From the NCBI RefSeq assembly GCF_001679925.1, contig NZ_LYUZ01000096.1, forward strand, positions 1-35,049: DNA of 35,049 bases. Reading direction: 5' to 3'. Both the position numbers and the translations under genes were made by a program. This DNA is from Leisingera sp. JC1 (lineage in GTDB: Bacteria > Pseudomonadota > Alphaproteobacteria > Rhodobacterales > Rhodobacteraceae). This document shows, one piece after another, positions 25,762-35,049 of the stretch (the stretch's first letter is position 1; each line of letters starts with the position of its first letter). The notes under the pieces were generated by a model. That model had not been told where the DNA came from. It ran no database searches and worked only from the letters and a program-made list of their open reading frames with translations.

Positions 25762-26624
25762 TTAGTTCAGGTCGTCCTTGGTCATCAGCGTGTAGAACAG
25801 CCAGGAGACCAGGAGCGTGATTGCAAAATAGATAAGCGACATGGCAGCGGCGGGACCGAGGTCGAACTGGCCAAGCGCGATTTTCACCAGGTCGATCGAC
25901 AGCAGCGTGGTTGAGTTGCCGGGGCCGCCGCCGGTGAGCACGAACGGCTCAGTGTAGATGTTGAAGCTGTCCATGAAGCGCAAGAGGATGGCGATGGTCA
26001 GCACCGTTTTCATCTTCGGCAGCTGGATGAACCGGAACACCGCCCAGTTGGAGGCACCGTCGATCTTGGCCGCCTGGTAATAGGCGTCGGGGATCGACAC
26101 CAGGCCGGCATAGCTCAGCAGCACCACCAGTGAGGTCCAGTGCCAGACGTCCATGGTGACGATTGTCACCCAGGCCGCAATGGGGTTCTGCGTCATGTCA
26201 TAGGAGATGCCCAGCACATGGTTCAGGAAATAGCCCAAAAGGCCGATGTCGGGCAGGGTGAAGATGTTCCACATCGCGCCCACAACGTTCCAAGGGATCA
26301 GCATCGGCAAGGCCATCAGCACCAGGCACACCGGCACCCAGAACCCCTTGCGCGGCATCGACAGAGCAATGGCGATGCCCAGCGGCACCTCGATGATCAG
26401 GATCAGGAAGGTGAACAGGAACTGGCGGCCAAGGGCGGCGTGGAACCTGTCGGAGCGCAGGATCTGCTGGAACCAGTCCAATCCTTGCCAGAAGAACACG
26501 TTGTCGCCAAAGGTCTCCTGCACCGAGTAGTTGACCACCGTCATCATCGGGATCAGCGCGTTGAAGGCGACCAGCGCCAGCACCGGCAGGACAAAGAACC
26601 AGGCTTTCTGGTTTTCGGTTTTCA

Positions 26625-26625
<1 letters not shown>
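25762..26625 (-). CDS. glpP: Glycerol-type ABC transporter permease
   Basis: A 287-aa inner-membrane permease of the MalF type with six predicted helices and the EAA-loop sequence YYQAAKIDGASNWAVFRFIQLP. Its ATG overlaps the glpT stop (TGATG at 26627-26623), so it is translationally coupled. It would pair with GlpQ to form the channel that the GlpS/GlpT ATPases drive. Confidence 0.8.
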
Positions 26626-27725
<1,100 letters not shown>

Positions 27726-27732
27726 TGATGCC

Positions 27733-28797
27733 TCACGCCGCGCGGCTGCCGTCGGGGGCAAAGAAGTATGCCTGCGCGGGGTCCATGTAGAAGTCGTGCA
27801 GCTCGCCCACCTGGTAGGGGTGGACGCCATGGGCCAGCGAGACCCAGCTGCCGGAGCCCATGTCGAAGTGGGCGGAGCTTTCAGAGCCGGAGAGTTCCGT
27901 CACCTGCACCTGGCCCGACAGCTGCACATCAGCGCCGTTGCGGGGCCGCGGCAGCACGTGGTGCGGGCGGATTGCGATGGTGTAAGTGCCATCGGCCAGC
28001 CCGGCTGCGTCGCCCGCCAGCTCCCAGGTGACGCCAGCGCCCAAGCGGGCCATGCTGCCCTGCTTGGTGATCTCGGCGGTGTTGATCGGAGGGTCGGAGA
28101 ACACCCGGGCCGCATCGACATTGCCGGGGTTGCGGTAGATCTCCGCGGTGGGGCCGAACTGGGTCACCCGGCCGTCGCGCATCAGTGCGGTTTTGCCGCC
28201 CAGAAGCAGCGCCTCTTCGGGTTCAGAGGTCGCATAGACCACCACCGCGCCGCGGCCTGCGAACAGCTCGGGCAGCTGGTCTCGCAGCTCTTCGCGCAGC
28301 TTGTAGTCGAGGTTGGCCAGAGGCTCGTCCAGGAACACCGCACGGCTTTCCTTGGCAATTGCACGGGCCAGGGCGCAGCGCTGCTGCTGGCCACCGGACA
28401 GCTCATGCGGGCGGCGGTGCAGCATCGGCTTCAGCTGCAGAATCTCCGCTGCTTCTTCGACGCGGCCTTCGATTTCCGACTTCGCCATTCCAGCCACTTT
28501 CAGCGGCGAGGCGATGTTGTCATACACCGTCATATGCGGGTAGTTGATGAAGAACTGATGCACCAGGCTGATGTTGCGCTTCTGGGTGCTGAGACGGCTG
28601 ACATCCTCGCCATCCATCAGTACCTGGCCGCTGGCCATCGGGTCGAGGCCCGCCATCAGTTTTATGAGTGAGGTCTTTCCGGAGCCGGTGGCGCCGAGGA
28701 GGACATTGAAGTGACCGGGTTCCAGCAAAAGGGAGGTTTCCTTGATGTGCTGAATGGCGCCGACGCGCTTGGTCACACCCTTGAGTTCGAGTGCCAT
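27733..28797 (-). CDS. glpS: ABC transporter ATPase lacking the switch histidine
   Basis: A 354-aa MalK-like ATPase. Walker A is GATGSGKT (35-42), the signature is canonical LSGGQ (133-137), Walker B AVFLDE has E158, and the D-loop is ANLD. The switch region reads VVYATSEPEEAL, so the usual His is S191. The C-terminal part is TOBE-like. It is the complementary partner of GlpT, which keeps the His but has lost LSGGQ. It follows the double stem-loop behind glpV. Confidence 0.85.
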   Translation of the reverse strand: MALELKGVTKRVGAIQHIKETSLLLEPGHFNVLLGATGSGKTSLIKLMAGLDPMASGQVLMDGEDVSRLSTQKRNISLVHQFFINYPHMTVYDNIASPLKVAGMAKSEIEGRVEEAAEILQLKPMLHRRPHELSGGQQQRCALARAIAKESRAVFLDEPLANLDYKLREELRDQLPELFAGRGAVVVYATSEPEEALLLGGKTALMRDGRVTQFGPTAEIYRNPGNVDAARVFSDPPINTAEITKQGSMARLGAGVTWELAGDAAGLADGTYTIAIRPHHVLPRPRNGADVQLSGQVQVTELSGSESSAHFDMGSGSWVSLAHGVHPYQVGELHDFYMDPAQAYFFAPDGSRAA

Positions 28798-28868
28798 CTT
28801 GCTTTGACTTTCTGGCAGGCGGCCTGTTCGCGCGCGGGGCAGGGGCGCGCTCTGATCTTGGGGAAGAT

Positions 28869-28940
28869 GGCCCCGGATGACGGAAGAGGGTCTCCGGGGC
28901 CAGGATAGCCCGGCCAGATGATGGGGATCGTTGGCCGGGC
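28869..28940 (-). other. Two tandem stem-loops between glpV and glpS
   Basis: On the minus strand the first element after the glpV stop is GCCCGGCCA/TGGCCGGGC (28940-28932 with 28916-28908), then TCCGGGGCC pairing GGCCCCGGA (28901-28893 with 28877-28869). Both stems are perfect 9-mers and both loops are 15 nt. There is no T run. Placed inside an operon after the binding-protein gene, they probably stabilise glpV mRNA or attenuate read-through into glpS. Confidence 0.6.
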
Positions 28941-28952
28941 CGGGAGGAGGCC

Positions 28953-30686
28953 TTAGTTGGTCGCCCAGCGGGCGACCAGCTCGTCATAGTTGACGGTCTG
29001 GCCTTGCGGCTTCTCGTTCTCCAGCGGGGCCTTGGCGCCGCCATTGGCGTACCACCACTCCGCGTCTTTCTCTTCGTTCAGGCGCGGGCCGCAGCCGCCA
29101 TAGACATTCGCCTGCTCGTCTGCACGCTGCATACGGCCCATGGTGATGTCCATTTCCTCGGCCAGACGGTCCATCGCTTCCTGCGGCGTGAAGGCGCCGG
29201 AGTTCACGTCACCGATCTGCTGCCACCAGATCTGGGCCAGCTTCGGGTAATCCGGAACGTTGATGCCGGTCGGCGACCATGCCACGCGGTCAGGCGAGCG
29301 GTAGAACTCGACCAGGCCGCCCAGCTTCGGTGCGCGCTCGGTGAAGCTTTCGTGGTTCACGGAAGAGTCGCGGATGAAGGTCAGGCCAACGTGTGATTTC
29401 TTCACGTCCACGGTCTTGGACACCACGAACTGGGCATAGAGCCAGGCAGCTTGTGCGCGGTCCAGCGGGCTGGACTTGAGGAAGGTCCAGGAGCCCACGT
29501 CCTGATAGCCAACCTTCTGGCCTGCTTCCCAGTAGGGGCCGTGCGGGCTGGGCGCCATCCGCCACAGCGGGTTGCCGTCGCCGTCAACGGTATTGTTGCC
29601 TTCGGACTGCGGCTTCACCATGTCTGCGGTAAAGGCGGTGTACCAGAAGATCTGCTGTGCCACGTTGCCTTGTGCCAGTGCCGGCAGCGACTGGTAGAAG
29701 TCATAGGACGCGGCACCCGGAGGCGCGTATTTGCGCAGCCATTCGTCCCACTTGCGGATCGCATAAACAGCCGCCGGGCCGTTTGCCGCGCCGCCGCGGG
29801 TCACGCTGGCGCCCGCCGGGTTGCAAGAACCCTCTTCCATGCGGATGCCCCATTCGTCGATCGGCACGCCGTTCGGCTCGCCCTTCGAGCCGGCACCAGC
29901 CATCGACAGCCAGGCGTCGGTCATCCGCCAGCCCAGGTCCGGCGCACGCTTGCCGTAATCCATGTGGCCATAGATCGCGGTGCCGTCGATTTCCTTGACG
30001 TGCTCGCTGAAGAACTCGGCGATGTCCTCATAAGCGGACCAGTTGACCGGGACACCCAGGTCATAGCCGTATTTTTCCTTGAACGCGGCCTGCAGGTCTT
30101 CGCGGTCGAACCAGTCTTTGCGGAACCAGTAGAGGTTCGCGAACTGCTGATCGGGCAGCTGGTACAGGTCGCCGTCCGGGCCGGTGGTGAACTGGGTGCC
30201 CATGAAGTCATCCAGATCGAGGCCGGGGTTGGTCACGTCCTTGAACTCGCCTGCCATCATGTCGGTCAGGTTGTACGCCAGCTGCAGGCGCGAGTGGGTG
30301 CCGATCAGGTCGGAGTCATTGACGTAGCCGTCATAGAGGTTCCGCTTGGTCTGCATCTGGGTCTGCACGGCCTGAACAACCTCGCCTTCACCCAGGATCT
30401 GGTGGTTCACCTTGATGCCGGTGATTTCCTCAAACGCCTTGGTCAGCACTTCGGATTCATAGCTATGCGTCGGAATGCCTTCCGACAGCACGTTGATCTC
30501 CATGCCTTTGTAAGGTTCCGCGGCCTTGATGAACCACTGCAACTCTGACAGCTGTTCATCCTTGGTCAAAGCCGAAGGCTGGAACTCTTCATCAATCCAT
30601 TTTTTGGCCGCCATTTCGTCGGCATAGCCAATTGATCCCGCAACCACCGCACAAACGGCTGCTGCGGAGAGAAGATACTTACGCAT
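28953..30686 (-). CDS. glpV: Glycerol-type ABC transporter substrate-binding protein
   Basis: A 577-aa periplasmic binding protein. ATG at 30684-30686 follows GGGAGGA by 4 nt; it opens a signal peptide MRKYLLSAAAVCAVVAGSIGYADE. The mature protein is a large MalE-cluster (family 1) binder with GIPTHSYESEVLTKAFEEITGIKV near the N-terminus and many Trp/Tyr residues of the kind that line polyol and sugar sites. At ~550 residues it is long for this fold but in keeping with rhizobial-type GlpV. It is the first gene of the operon, read toward glpS. Polyols other than glycerol are possible substrates. Confidence 0.8.
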   Translation of the reverse strand: MRKYLLSAAAVCAVVAGSIGYADEMAAKKWIDEEFQPSALTKDEQLSELQWFIKAAEPYKGMEINVLSEGIPTHSYESEVLTKAFEEITGIKVNHQILGEGEVVQAVQTQMQTKRNLYDGYVNDSDLIGTHSRLQLAYNLTDMMAGEFKDVTNPGLDLDDFMGTQFTTGPDGDLYQLPDQQFANLYWFRKDWFDREDLQAAFKEKYGYDLGVPVNWSAYEDIAEFFSEHVKEIDGTAIYGHMDYGKRAPDLGWRMTDAWLSMAGAGSKGEPNGVPIDEWGIRMEEGSCNPAGASVTRGGAANGPAAVYAIRKWDEWLRKYAPPGAASYDFYQSLPALAQGNVAQQIFWYTAFTADMVKPQSEGNNTVDGDGNPLWRMAPSPHGPYWEAGQKVGYQDVGSWTFLKSSPLDRAQAAWLYAQFVVSKTVDVKKSHVGLTFIRDSSVNHESFTERAPKLGGLVEFYRSPDRVAWSPTGINVPDYPKLAQIWWQQIGDVNSGAFTPQEAMDRLAEEMDITMGRMQRADEQANVYGGCGPRLNEEKDAEWWYANGGAKAPLENEKPQGQTVNYDELVARWATN

Positions 30687-30770
30687 CTCTTCCTCCCTGA
30701 AAGTCTCTTGAGGCCAGTTGCGCGTTGGCTGCACCTGACTGGCATAGAGCTTTCATAGGTTGGATTATGT

Positions 30771-30790
30771 TGTCAAACTAATTTTTTAGT
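30771..30790 (-). promoter_or_regulatory. AT-rich promoter/operator of the glp operon
   Basis: Minus-strand TTGACA (30776-30771) and the adjoining dyad ACTAA-TTTT-TTAGT (30777-30790) sit about 85 bp before glpV in an AT-rich ~90-bp island. A well-spaced -10 is not obvious; CATAAT just downstream may pair with TTACTA 17 nt upstream of it. The dyad may be a repressor site; no regulator gene adjoins. Confidence 0.35.
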
Positions 30791-30953
30791 AATAAGTATC
30801 ATATTGAATTTGTTGTGTAATTTTAGCTCCTTTTGCGCGGTTGCGCCACGCCGCGGCGCAGCATTTGCGGTTGTAACGCTACGGCAGTTTCCCCAATGGC
30901 GGGATCTGAAAAAACTGTCGCCGCGGATCGGCTTTGCGTCTATGGAGGTCAGC

Positions 30954-32072
30954 ATGACGCAAAACACCACTTTCGAGATTTTCCTGACCGCAGCGCCGGG
31001 GCTGGAACAGGCGCTGCTGGCTGAGGCCAAGGAGCTGGGTTTTGCCGCGCCCAAGGCCGTGCCGGGCGGGGTCACGGTGCAGGGCAACTGGAGTGAGGTC
31101 TGGCGCGCCAACCTGTCGGTGCGCGGCGCCGCACGGGTGCTGGCAAGGATCGGCGAATTCCGCGCCTTCCACCTCGCGCAGCTTGACAAACGGGCGCGCA
31201 AGTTTCCCTGGAGCGAGGTTCTGCGTCCGGATGTGCCGGTGAAGGTGGAGGTCGCCACCAACAAGAAATCCAAGATCTACCACGCCGGCGCCGCGGCCCA
31301 GCGGGTGGAAAAGGCCATTGCCGAGACCCTCGGCGCCCCTGTCACCAAAGACGCCGAACTGACCGTGAAACTGCGGATCGAGGATAATCTCTGCGTCTTC
31401 AGCGTCGACACCTCGGGCGAGGGGCTGCACAAGCGCGGCCACAAGTCCGCCGTCGGCAAGGCGCCGATGCGGGAAAACCTCGCCGCGCTGTTTCTGCGCG
31501 AATGCGGCTTTGACGGCAGCGAGCCGGTGGTGGACCCGATGTGCGGCTCCGGCACCTTTGTGATCGAGGCGGCCGAGATCACCAAGGGCCTGCTGCCCGG
31601 CCGCAGCCGCAGCTTTGCCTTTGAACAGCTTGCAACATTTGATGCGGACGCCTGGGCAGAGATGAAGCAGCCAGGCGAGACGAGCGAGACCGATTTGCTG
31701 TTCCACGGCTCCGACCGCAACGCGGGCGCCATTGAGATGTCCACTGCCAATGCAGACCGGGCGGGCGTTGCGGATTGCACCCGATTTGCACAGGCGGCAG
31801 TGAGCGACCTGCAGCGCCCTGAAGGCCCGCCGGGCCTGGTTATCGTCAACCCGCCCTATGGCGCCCGGATCGGCAACAAGAAGCTGCTCTTTGCGCTTTA
31901 CGGCGCCTTGGGCCAGGTGCTGAAGGAGCGCTTCTCCGGCTGGCGGGTGGGCATCGTCACCTCGGAAACCAGCCTGGCCAAGGCAACCAATCTGCCGTTC
32001 CTACCGTTTGGCGCGCCGGTAGCACACGGCGGGCTGAAAATCCGCCTGTTCAAAACCGATCCGCTGCCCTGA
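30954..32072 (+). CDS. THUMP-domain class I RNA methyltransferase (RlmL N-terminal-like)
   Basis: A 372-aa SAM-dependent RNA guanine-N2 methyltransferase of the RlmL/Trm14 type. The ATG at 30954 is chosen because GGAGG is 5 nt upstream; upstream in-frame starts lack this. A ferredoxin-like/THUMP RNA-binding region spans about 1-160. The methyltransferase part has DPMCGSGTF (194-202) for SAM binding and the catalytic NPPY (299-302). It lacks the second, RlmK-like half of enterobacterial RlmKL, as is usual in alphaproteobacteria. It is single-gene and divergent from the glp operon. Confidence 0.88.
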   Translation: MTQNTTFEIFLTAAPGLEQALLAEAKELGFAAPKAVPGGVTVQGNWSEVWRANLSVRGAARVLARIGEFRAFHLAQLDKRARKFPWSEVLRPDVPVKVEVATNKKSKIYHAGAAAQRVEKAIAETLGAPVTKDAELTVKLRIEDNLCVFSVDTSGEGLHKRGHKSAVGKAPMRENLAALFLRECGFDGSEPVVDPMCGSGTFVIEAAEITKGLLPGRSRSFAFEQLATFDADAWAEMKQPGETSETDLLFHGSDRNAGAIEMSTANADRAGVADCTRFAQAAVSDLQRPEGPPGLVIVNPPYGARIGNKKLLFALYGALGQVLKERFSGWRVGIVTSETSLAKATNLPFLPFGAPVAHGGLKIRLFKTDPLP

Positions 32073-32170
32073 GGCGGCCGCCGCCGCGGCTTAATTTGTG
32101 ACGTTTGGTCCCTGTTTCCGGCCTGCACCCGGCCCGGCTATCCTGCTAGGCGGGGTAATAGGGGAGAACC

Positions 32171-32980
32171 ATGCAGCAGGCCGAAGATTTCCGCGCAGAG
32201 AGCCGCGCCCTGGCGGCCATCCTTGAGGACCTGCCAGAGGCGGAGTTCCACCGTGAAACCCAGTTCAAGTGCTGGACCATCGAACATGTGCTGGGCCATC
32301 TGCACCTGTTCAACACCGCGGCAGAGGCCTCGCTGCGGGGCGAGGACGCTTTCGCGGCCTTCATTGCGCCGGTGCTGCAGGATATGCAGGCAGGCCGCTC
32401 CATCCTCGAATGCCAGTTTCCATGGCTGGATGGCCTCAGCGGCCGTGCGCTGTTTTCGGCATGGTGGGAGGGGGCTGAGCGCTGTGCCGATGCTTTTGCC
32501 GTGGCAGCTCCCAAGACGCGGCTGAAATGGATCGGGCCGGACATGAGTGCGCTCAGTTCCGTCACAGCCCGGCAGATGGAGACCTGGGCGCATGGGCAGG
32601 AGGTGTTCGACCTCCTGGGCCTGGAGCGGCAGGAGCAGGACCGCATCCGCAACATCGCGCATCTGGGGGTGGCGACCTATGGCTGGAGTTTCCGCAACCG
32701 CGGGCTGGACGTGCCGGAGCCTGCGCCCTTTGTGCAGCTGACCGGGCCGTCGGGGGCGGTTTGGGAATGGAATGCTCCGCAGGATGAGGATTGTGTCAAA
32801 GGCTCTGCGGTGGAGTTTGCACAGGTTGTCACCCAGGTGCGCAGCTTTGCTGACACCGGGTTGCAGGTCTCAGGCACCGCCGCCGAAAGCTGGATGCAAA
32901 TCGCCCAGTGCTTTGCCGGCCCGCCAGAGCATCCGCCGCGGAAGGGAACGCGATACAGGGCCGGCCCTGCAAAGCCTTAG
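32171..32980 (+). CDS. TIGR03084-type metal-binding protein (DinB/maleylpyruvate isomerase fold)
   Basis: A 269-aa cytoplasmic protein. GGGGAGA lies 4-10 nt before the ATG. The N-terminal four-helix bundle has the metal-site pattern FKCWTIEHVLGHLHLFN (H39, H43, H45) and RQMETWAHGQEVFDLL (H141, E144), typical of the DinB/MDMPI superfamily. The C-terminal ~70 residues form a separate small domain. Family members with known activity act on thiol-cofactor adducts, but this subgroup has no established reaction. Its neighbours give no pathway. Confidence 0.75.
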   Translation: MQQAEDFRAESRALAAILEDLPEAEFHRETQFKCWTIEHVLGHLHLFNTAAEASLRGEDAFAAFIAPVLQDMQAGRSILECQFPWLDGLSGRALFSAWWEGAERCADAFAVAAPKTRLKWIGPDMSALSSVTARQMETWAHGQEVFDLLGLERQEQDRIRNIAHLGVATYGWSFRNRGLDVPEPAPFVQLTGPSGAVWEWNAPQDEDCVKGSAVEFAQVVTQVRSFADTGLQVSGTAAESWMQIAQCFAGPPEHPPRKGTRYRAGPAKP

Positions 32981-33111
32981 GCCGGGTGGGGCAGCGACCC
33001 CGCAGGCAGGGGGCTTCCGCCTAACACAGCCGGTGGGCCAGCAGGCGCGGGAGTGCGCCGCTGAGGCCCCCGATCACGTTGTGCTGGAGCAACGGGAGAA
33101 TTGGGCCTGGC

Positions 33112-33963
33112 CTAGCCCGCGGTCCAGGCCTTGGTCAGCCCTTCCAGCGTCATGCGCTGCGGGTCTGCCACTGTAACTGGCAGCCCCTGGGCTTCCAGCG
33201 CGGTGGTATAGATTGCCTGGAGCGGCGCGTCAGCAAGCAGAGCCGCGTTCTGACCCAGCCAATAGGGCCGGGAGGCAGCCAGTTCCGGCCCAAGCAGCAG
33301 CCCCCAGAGTCTGCCGCATGCATCTTCTGCCGGCAGATGCCCCAGCCTGGCTTCTGCCTGGAGCGCTGCCAGCCGTGCCGCCAGAAGTTCGGGCTTGGCG
33401 ATTCCATCTGCCGCCGCTGCGGTGAGAGCTGCCTTGCCGCAACTGGTATCGGCGTTCAGTGCCATTGGCTGCATCACCGCTGCCGCAATCTGGCCGGTCA
33501 GCGCGCTTTGGAAGCTGACGGCCTCCCTGGCACTGACTTGAACCCAATGGGTGACAGTGCTGCCGGGCAGGCAGACCACCCCGTCCCAATCCGGGTTCAG
33601 CTTCAAAAATCCGCGCAGCCGGGCTGCAGCCCCTTGTATCAGACCGCACGGCGCGGGCTGGCTCAGTCCCGGCATGGCATGGACGGTCAGCTCTTCCAGT
33701 TCCACTGCTGCCAAGCGCATTCCGGCAGGCTCCGCCGGTACGTTCTGCGGCGGCACCAGCCCGCTGCCGCCGAGAACCAAGGGTTGCGCATCGCTGGACC
33801 GGACCCGCCGCAATCCGGCGGCCAGCGCAGCAGGGCTGGCGTCCTGCAGCCTCTGGACCTGCGCCGGACCTGCGGTTCCACCGGTGACAGTCCAAGCGGT
33901 CAGTGTCGTTCCGTCCATATTGGCGGCCAGCCAGCTGGCGCCGCTGCCGGTAGGCTGCGTCAT
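33112..33963 (-). CDS. dgoK: 2-dehydro-3-deoxygalactonokinase
   Basis: A 283-aa DgoK-family sugar-acid kinase that would phosphorylate 2-dehydro-3-deoxygalactonate in the De Ley-Doudoroff galactose route. Family marks are NMDGTTLTAWTV near the N-terminus, PCGLIQGAAARLRGFLKLNPDWDGVVCLPGSTVTHWVQV in the middle (GSHTKW-like motif in variant form) and a C-terminal GLTKAW. ATG at 33961-33963 is chosen; AAGAGGA is 9 nt upstream, and the longer frame to 34152 is not family-like. The partner aldolase dgoA and a dehydratase are not in the window. It converges on the TIGR03084-type gene. Confidence 0.8.
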   Translation of the reverse strand: MTQPTGSGASWLAANMDGTTLTAWTVTGGTAGPAQVQRLQDASPAALAAGLRRVRSSDAQPLVLGGSGLVPPQNVPAEPAGMRLAAVELEELTVHAMPGLSQPAPCGLIQGAAARLRGFLKLNPDWDGVVCLPGSTVTHWVQVSAREAVSFQSALTGQIAAAVMQPMALNADTSCGKAALTAAAADGIAKPELLAARLAALQAEARLGHLPAEDACGRLWGLLLGPELAASRPYWLGQNAALLADAPLQAIYTTALEAQGLPVTVADPQRMTLEGLTKAWTAG

Positions 33964-34244
33964 ACCCTTATGTCCTCTTATACTTCTGCGCGGTGCGTTA
34001 TGGCCATGAATCCGGGATCCGGCAAGTGTGCCGCCTTGCCGGGGCGGGCTGCAGAAATGCAAAGACCCGCAGGGTGCTAGTGCCTCCAAATGTTCGCGGC
34101 CCCGCGAAAGTCCGCTCTTGCGGCTGCGAACAGTCAGCCGCAGTTTTTCCATTTTCTGGGAGTTGCCGGCTGCACGGCCAAATTTTTAGGATAGAAAATC
34201 CACCACTTTAAACCTCGAGGTGCAAAGTTTTCTAATTGCCAGGC

Positions 34245-34411
34245 TTTCCGGTGCAGATTCTAGAAACAAGCTTACAAGAGCCGACGCCTTGATTCCGGGA
34301 TGAGGTTGCACCTTCGGGAAACAATTGGTGAATTTCCCTGCTATCGTTTCCCTGTTTTCAGAGGAAGCGCGTGTTTCCGGTGCATTTTTTGGGGAAGTGT
34401 AAATTTTACAC
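34245..34411. promoter_or_regulatory. AT-rich control region of the sugar-transferase gene (gap 33964-34649)
   Basis: The 686-bp gap holds no convincing gene. TTTCCGGTGCA is directly repeated at 34245-34255 and 34374-34384. A perfect dyad GTGTAAA-T-TTTACAC lies at 34397-34411. TTTCCCTG occurs twice around 34333-34354. The stretch 34140-34440 is strikingly AT-rich for this genome. Together these look like regulator sites for the downstream polysaccharide gene, about 240 bp away. Confidence 0.4.
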
Positions 34412-34649
34412 ACAATTTTCTAAATATGTCTTAATTAGGGCGGAGTGCAGGATTGCACCGCCGCCGGGTATTTGATGCGGCCGAATGAAATGGGCGCGGG
34501 CGCGTGGGGGCGCGCCCCGTTTCGAACCTGAAAATCAATAACGGCATTCCGCGGCCATGGGCCTGCGGACTGTCAGTGTGAATTGTGAACGTCCGCCGTT
34601 TCAGGCGGCTGTCCGGCCGTGGGGACTGGCTGGAGTGAGGGGATGTGGA

Positions 34650-35049
34650 ATGAGAGACGCGGCTTCCGGAGGGGCGGCGCTGTCCTTTGCGCGGGTTGAG
34701 GTTGAGGCGAGGCGGGCGTCCAAGGCTGTTGCTTTCCTTCGTCCGCTGCAGATGCAACCGGCCAATTTGAACTCTGCTTTGAACAGGTTTACGCCGGCGG
34801 GGCAGGCCGACTGGAGCGCGGACGGGTGCACAAGCAGCGGTGCCTATCCAACAACCGGCAAACGGGTCCTTGATCTGCTGCTGGTGCTCGCGAGCCTGCC
34901 GGTCATCCTTCCGCTTGTTGCCATGTGTGCAGCGGCGCTGTGGTTTGAGGGCGGGCAGCCGTTTTACACGCAGGCCCGGCTGGGCCGCGGCGGGCGACCG
35001 TTCCGCATCTTGAAGCTGCGCACCATGGTGCGCAATGCGGACCAGTTGC
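34650..35049 (+). CDS. Exopolysaccharide sugar transferase (priming glycosyltransferase), partial
   Basis: The frame is open from ATG 34650 to the window end (133 residues). A ~70-residue variable N-terminus is followed by KRVLDLLLVLASLPVILPLV, a membrane hairpin, then FYTQARLGRGGRPFRILKLRTMVRNAD, the hallmark of the bacterial sugar transferase family (ExoY/PssY/WbaP type). These enzymes transfer a phospho-sugar to undecaprenyl phosphate to prime exopolysaccharide synthesis. A GGGG-containing weak ribosome site precedes the start; an internal ATG about 34 codons in is an alternative. The catalytic C-terminal part is outside the window. Confidence 0.8.
   Translation, partial: MRDAASGGAALSFARVEVEARRASKAVAFLRPLQMQPANLNSALNRFTPAGQADWSADGCTSSGAYPTTGKRVLDLLLVLASLPVILPLVAMCAAALWFEGGQPFYTQARLGRGGRPFRILKLRTMVRNADQL

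Overview
The window looks like chromosome of an alphaproteobacterium of the Roseobacter group (Leisingera/Phaeobacter-like). The grounds are the high GC content, dense operons, a denitrification-type nor/nnrS/Dnr cluster, and a rhizobial/roseobacter-type glycerol ABC transporter. The genus is inferred from gene content and protein style, not from a search. The first ~6.9 kb is visibly less GC-rich and is accessory DNA; the rest is ordinary chromosome.

Region 1 (1-6943) is a decayed integrative element at a tRNA-Gln(TTG) gene. An IS21-family insertion (the end of istB and its terminal repeats are present) has removed the N-terminus of a tyrosine integrase. Behind it lie a 57-aa coupled ORF, an OLD-like ABC ATPase/TOPRIM protein with its own XRE regulator (a defence-type pair), a divergent three-helix membrane protein, a cluster of TGCCCCA motifs resembling integrase arm sites, and a satellite-type SF3 helicase overlapping an HNH nuclease gene. 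The helicase-HNH module is bracketed by inverted repeats of 249 and 245 bp that differ only by a 4-nt indel. The outer edge of each repeat is the last 17 nt of tRNA-Gln; one copy is continuous with the real tRNA.

Region 2 (7265-22015) is redox and nitrogen-oxide biology. A 644-aa CoA-transferase comes first. Next, on the minus strand, are nnrS, a MauG/CcpA-like dihaem peroxidase and a hybrid histidine kinase. A Dnr-type regulator, a soluble PAS chemoreceptor and a DUF1858 mini-protein follow. The plus-strand operon norC-norB-norQ-norD plus two small membrane ORFs makes and activates a cNOR-type nitric oxide reductase. A 14-bp FNR/Dnr-like box lies between the DUF1858 gene and norC.

Region 3 (22016-24672) has an EF-hand exported protein and a BlaI/BlaR1-like pair whose protease lacks a beta-lactam sensor domain.

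Region 4 (24673-30790) is a six-gene minus-strand glycerol-type ABC importer: glpV (binding protein), glpS and glpT (ATPases), glpP and glpQ (permeases), and a DUF2160 membrane protein. The two ATPases have complementary defects that predict one dead and one live ATP site. Two tandem stem-loops separate glpV from glpS.

Region 5 (30954-35049) carries a THUMP-domain RNA methyltransferase, a TIGR03084-type metal-binding protein, an orphan 2-dehydro-3-deoxygalactonokinase, a 0.7-kb AT-rich regulatory stretch, and the start of an exopolysaccharide-type sugar transferase cut by the window end.
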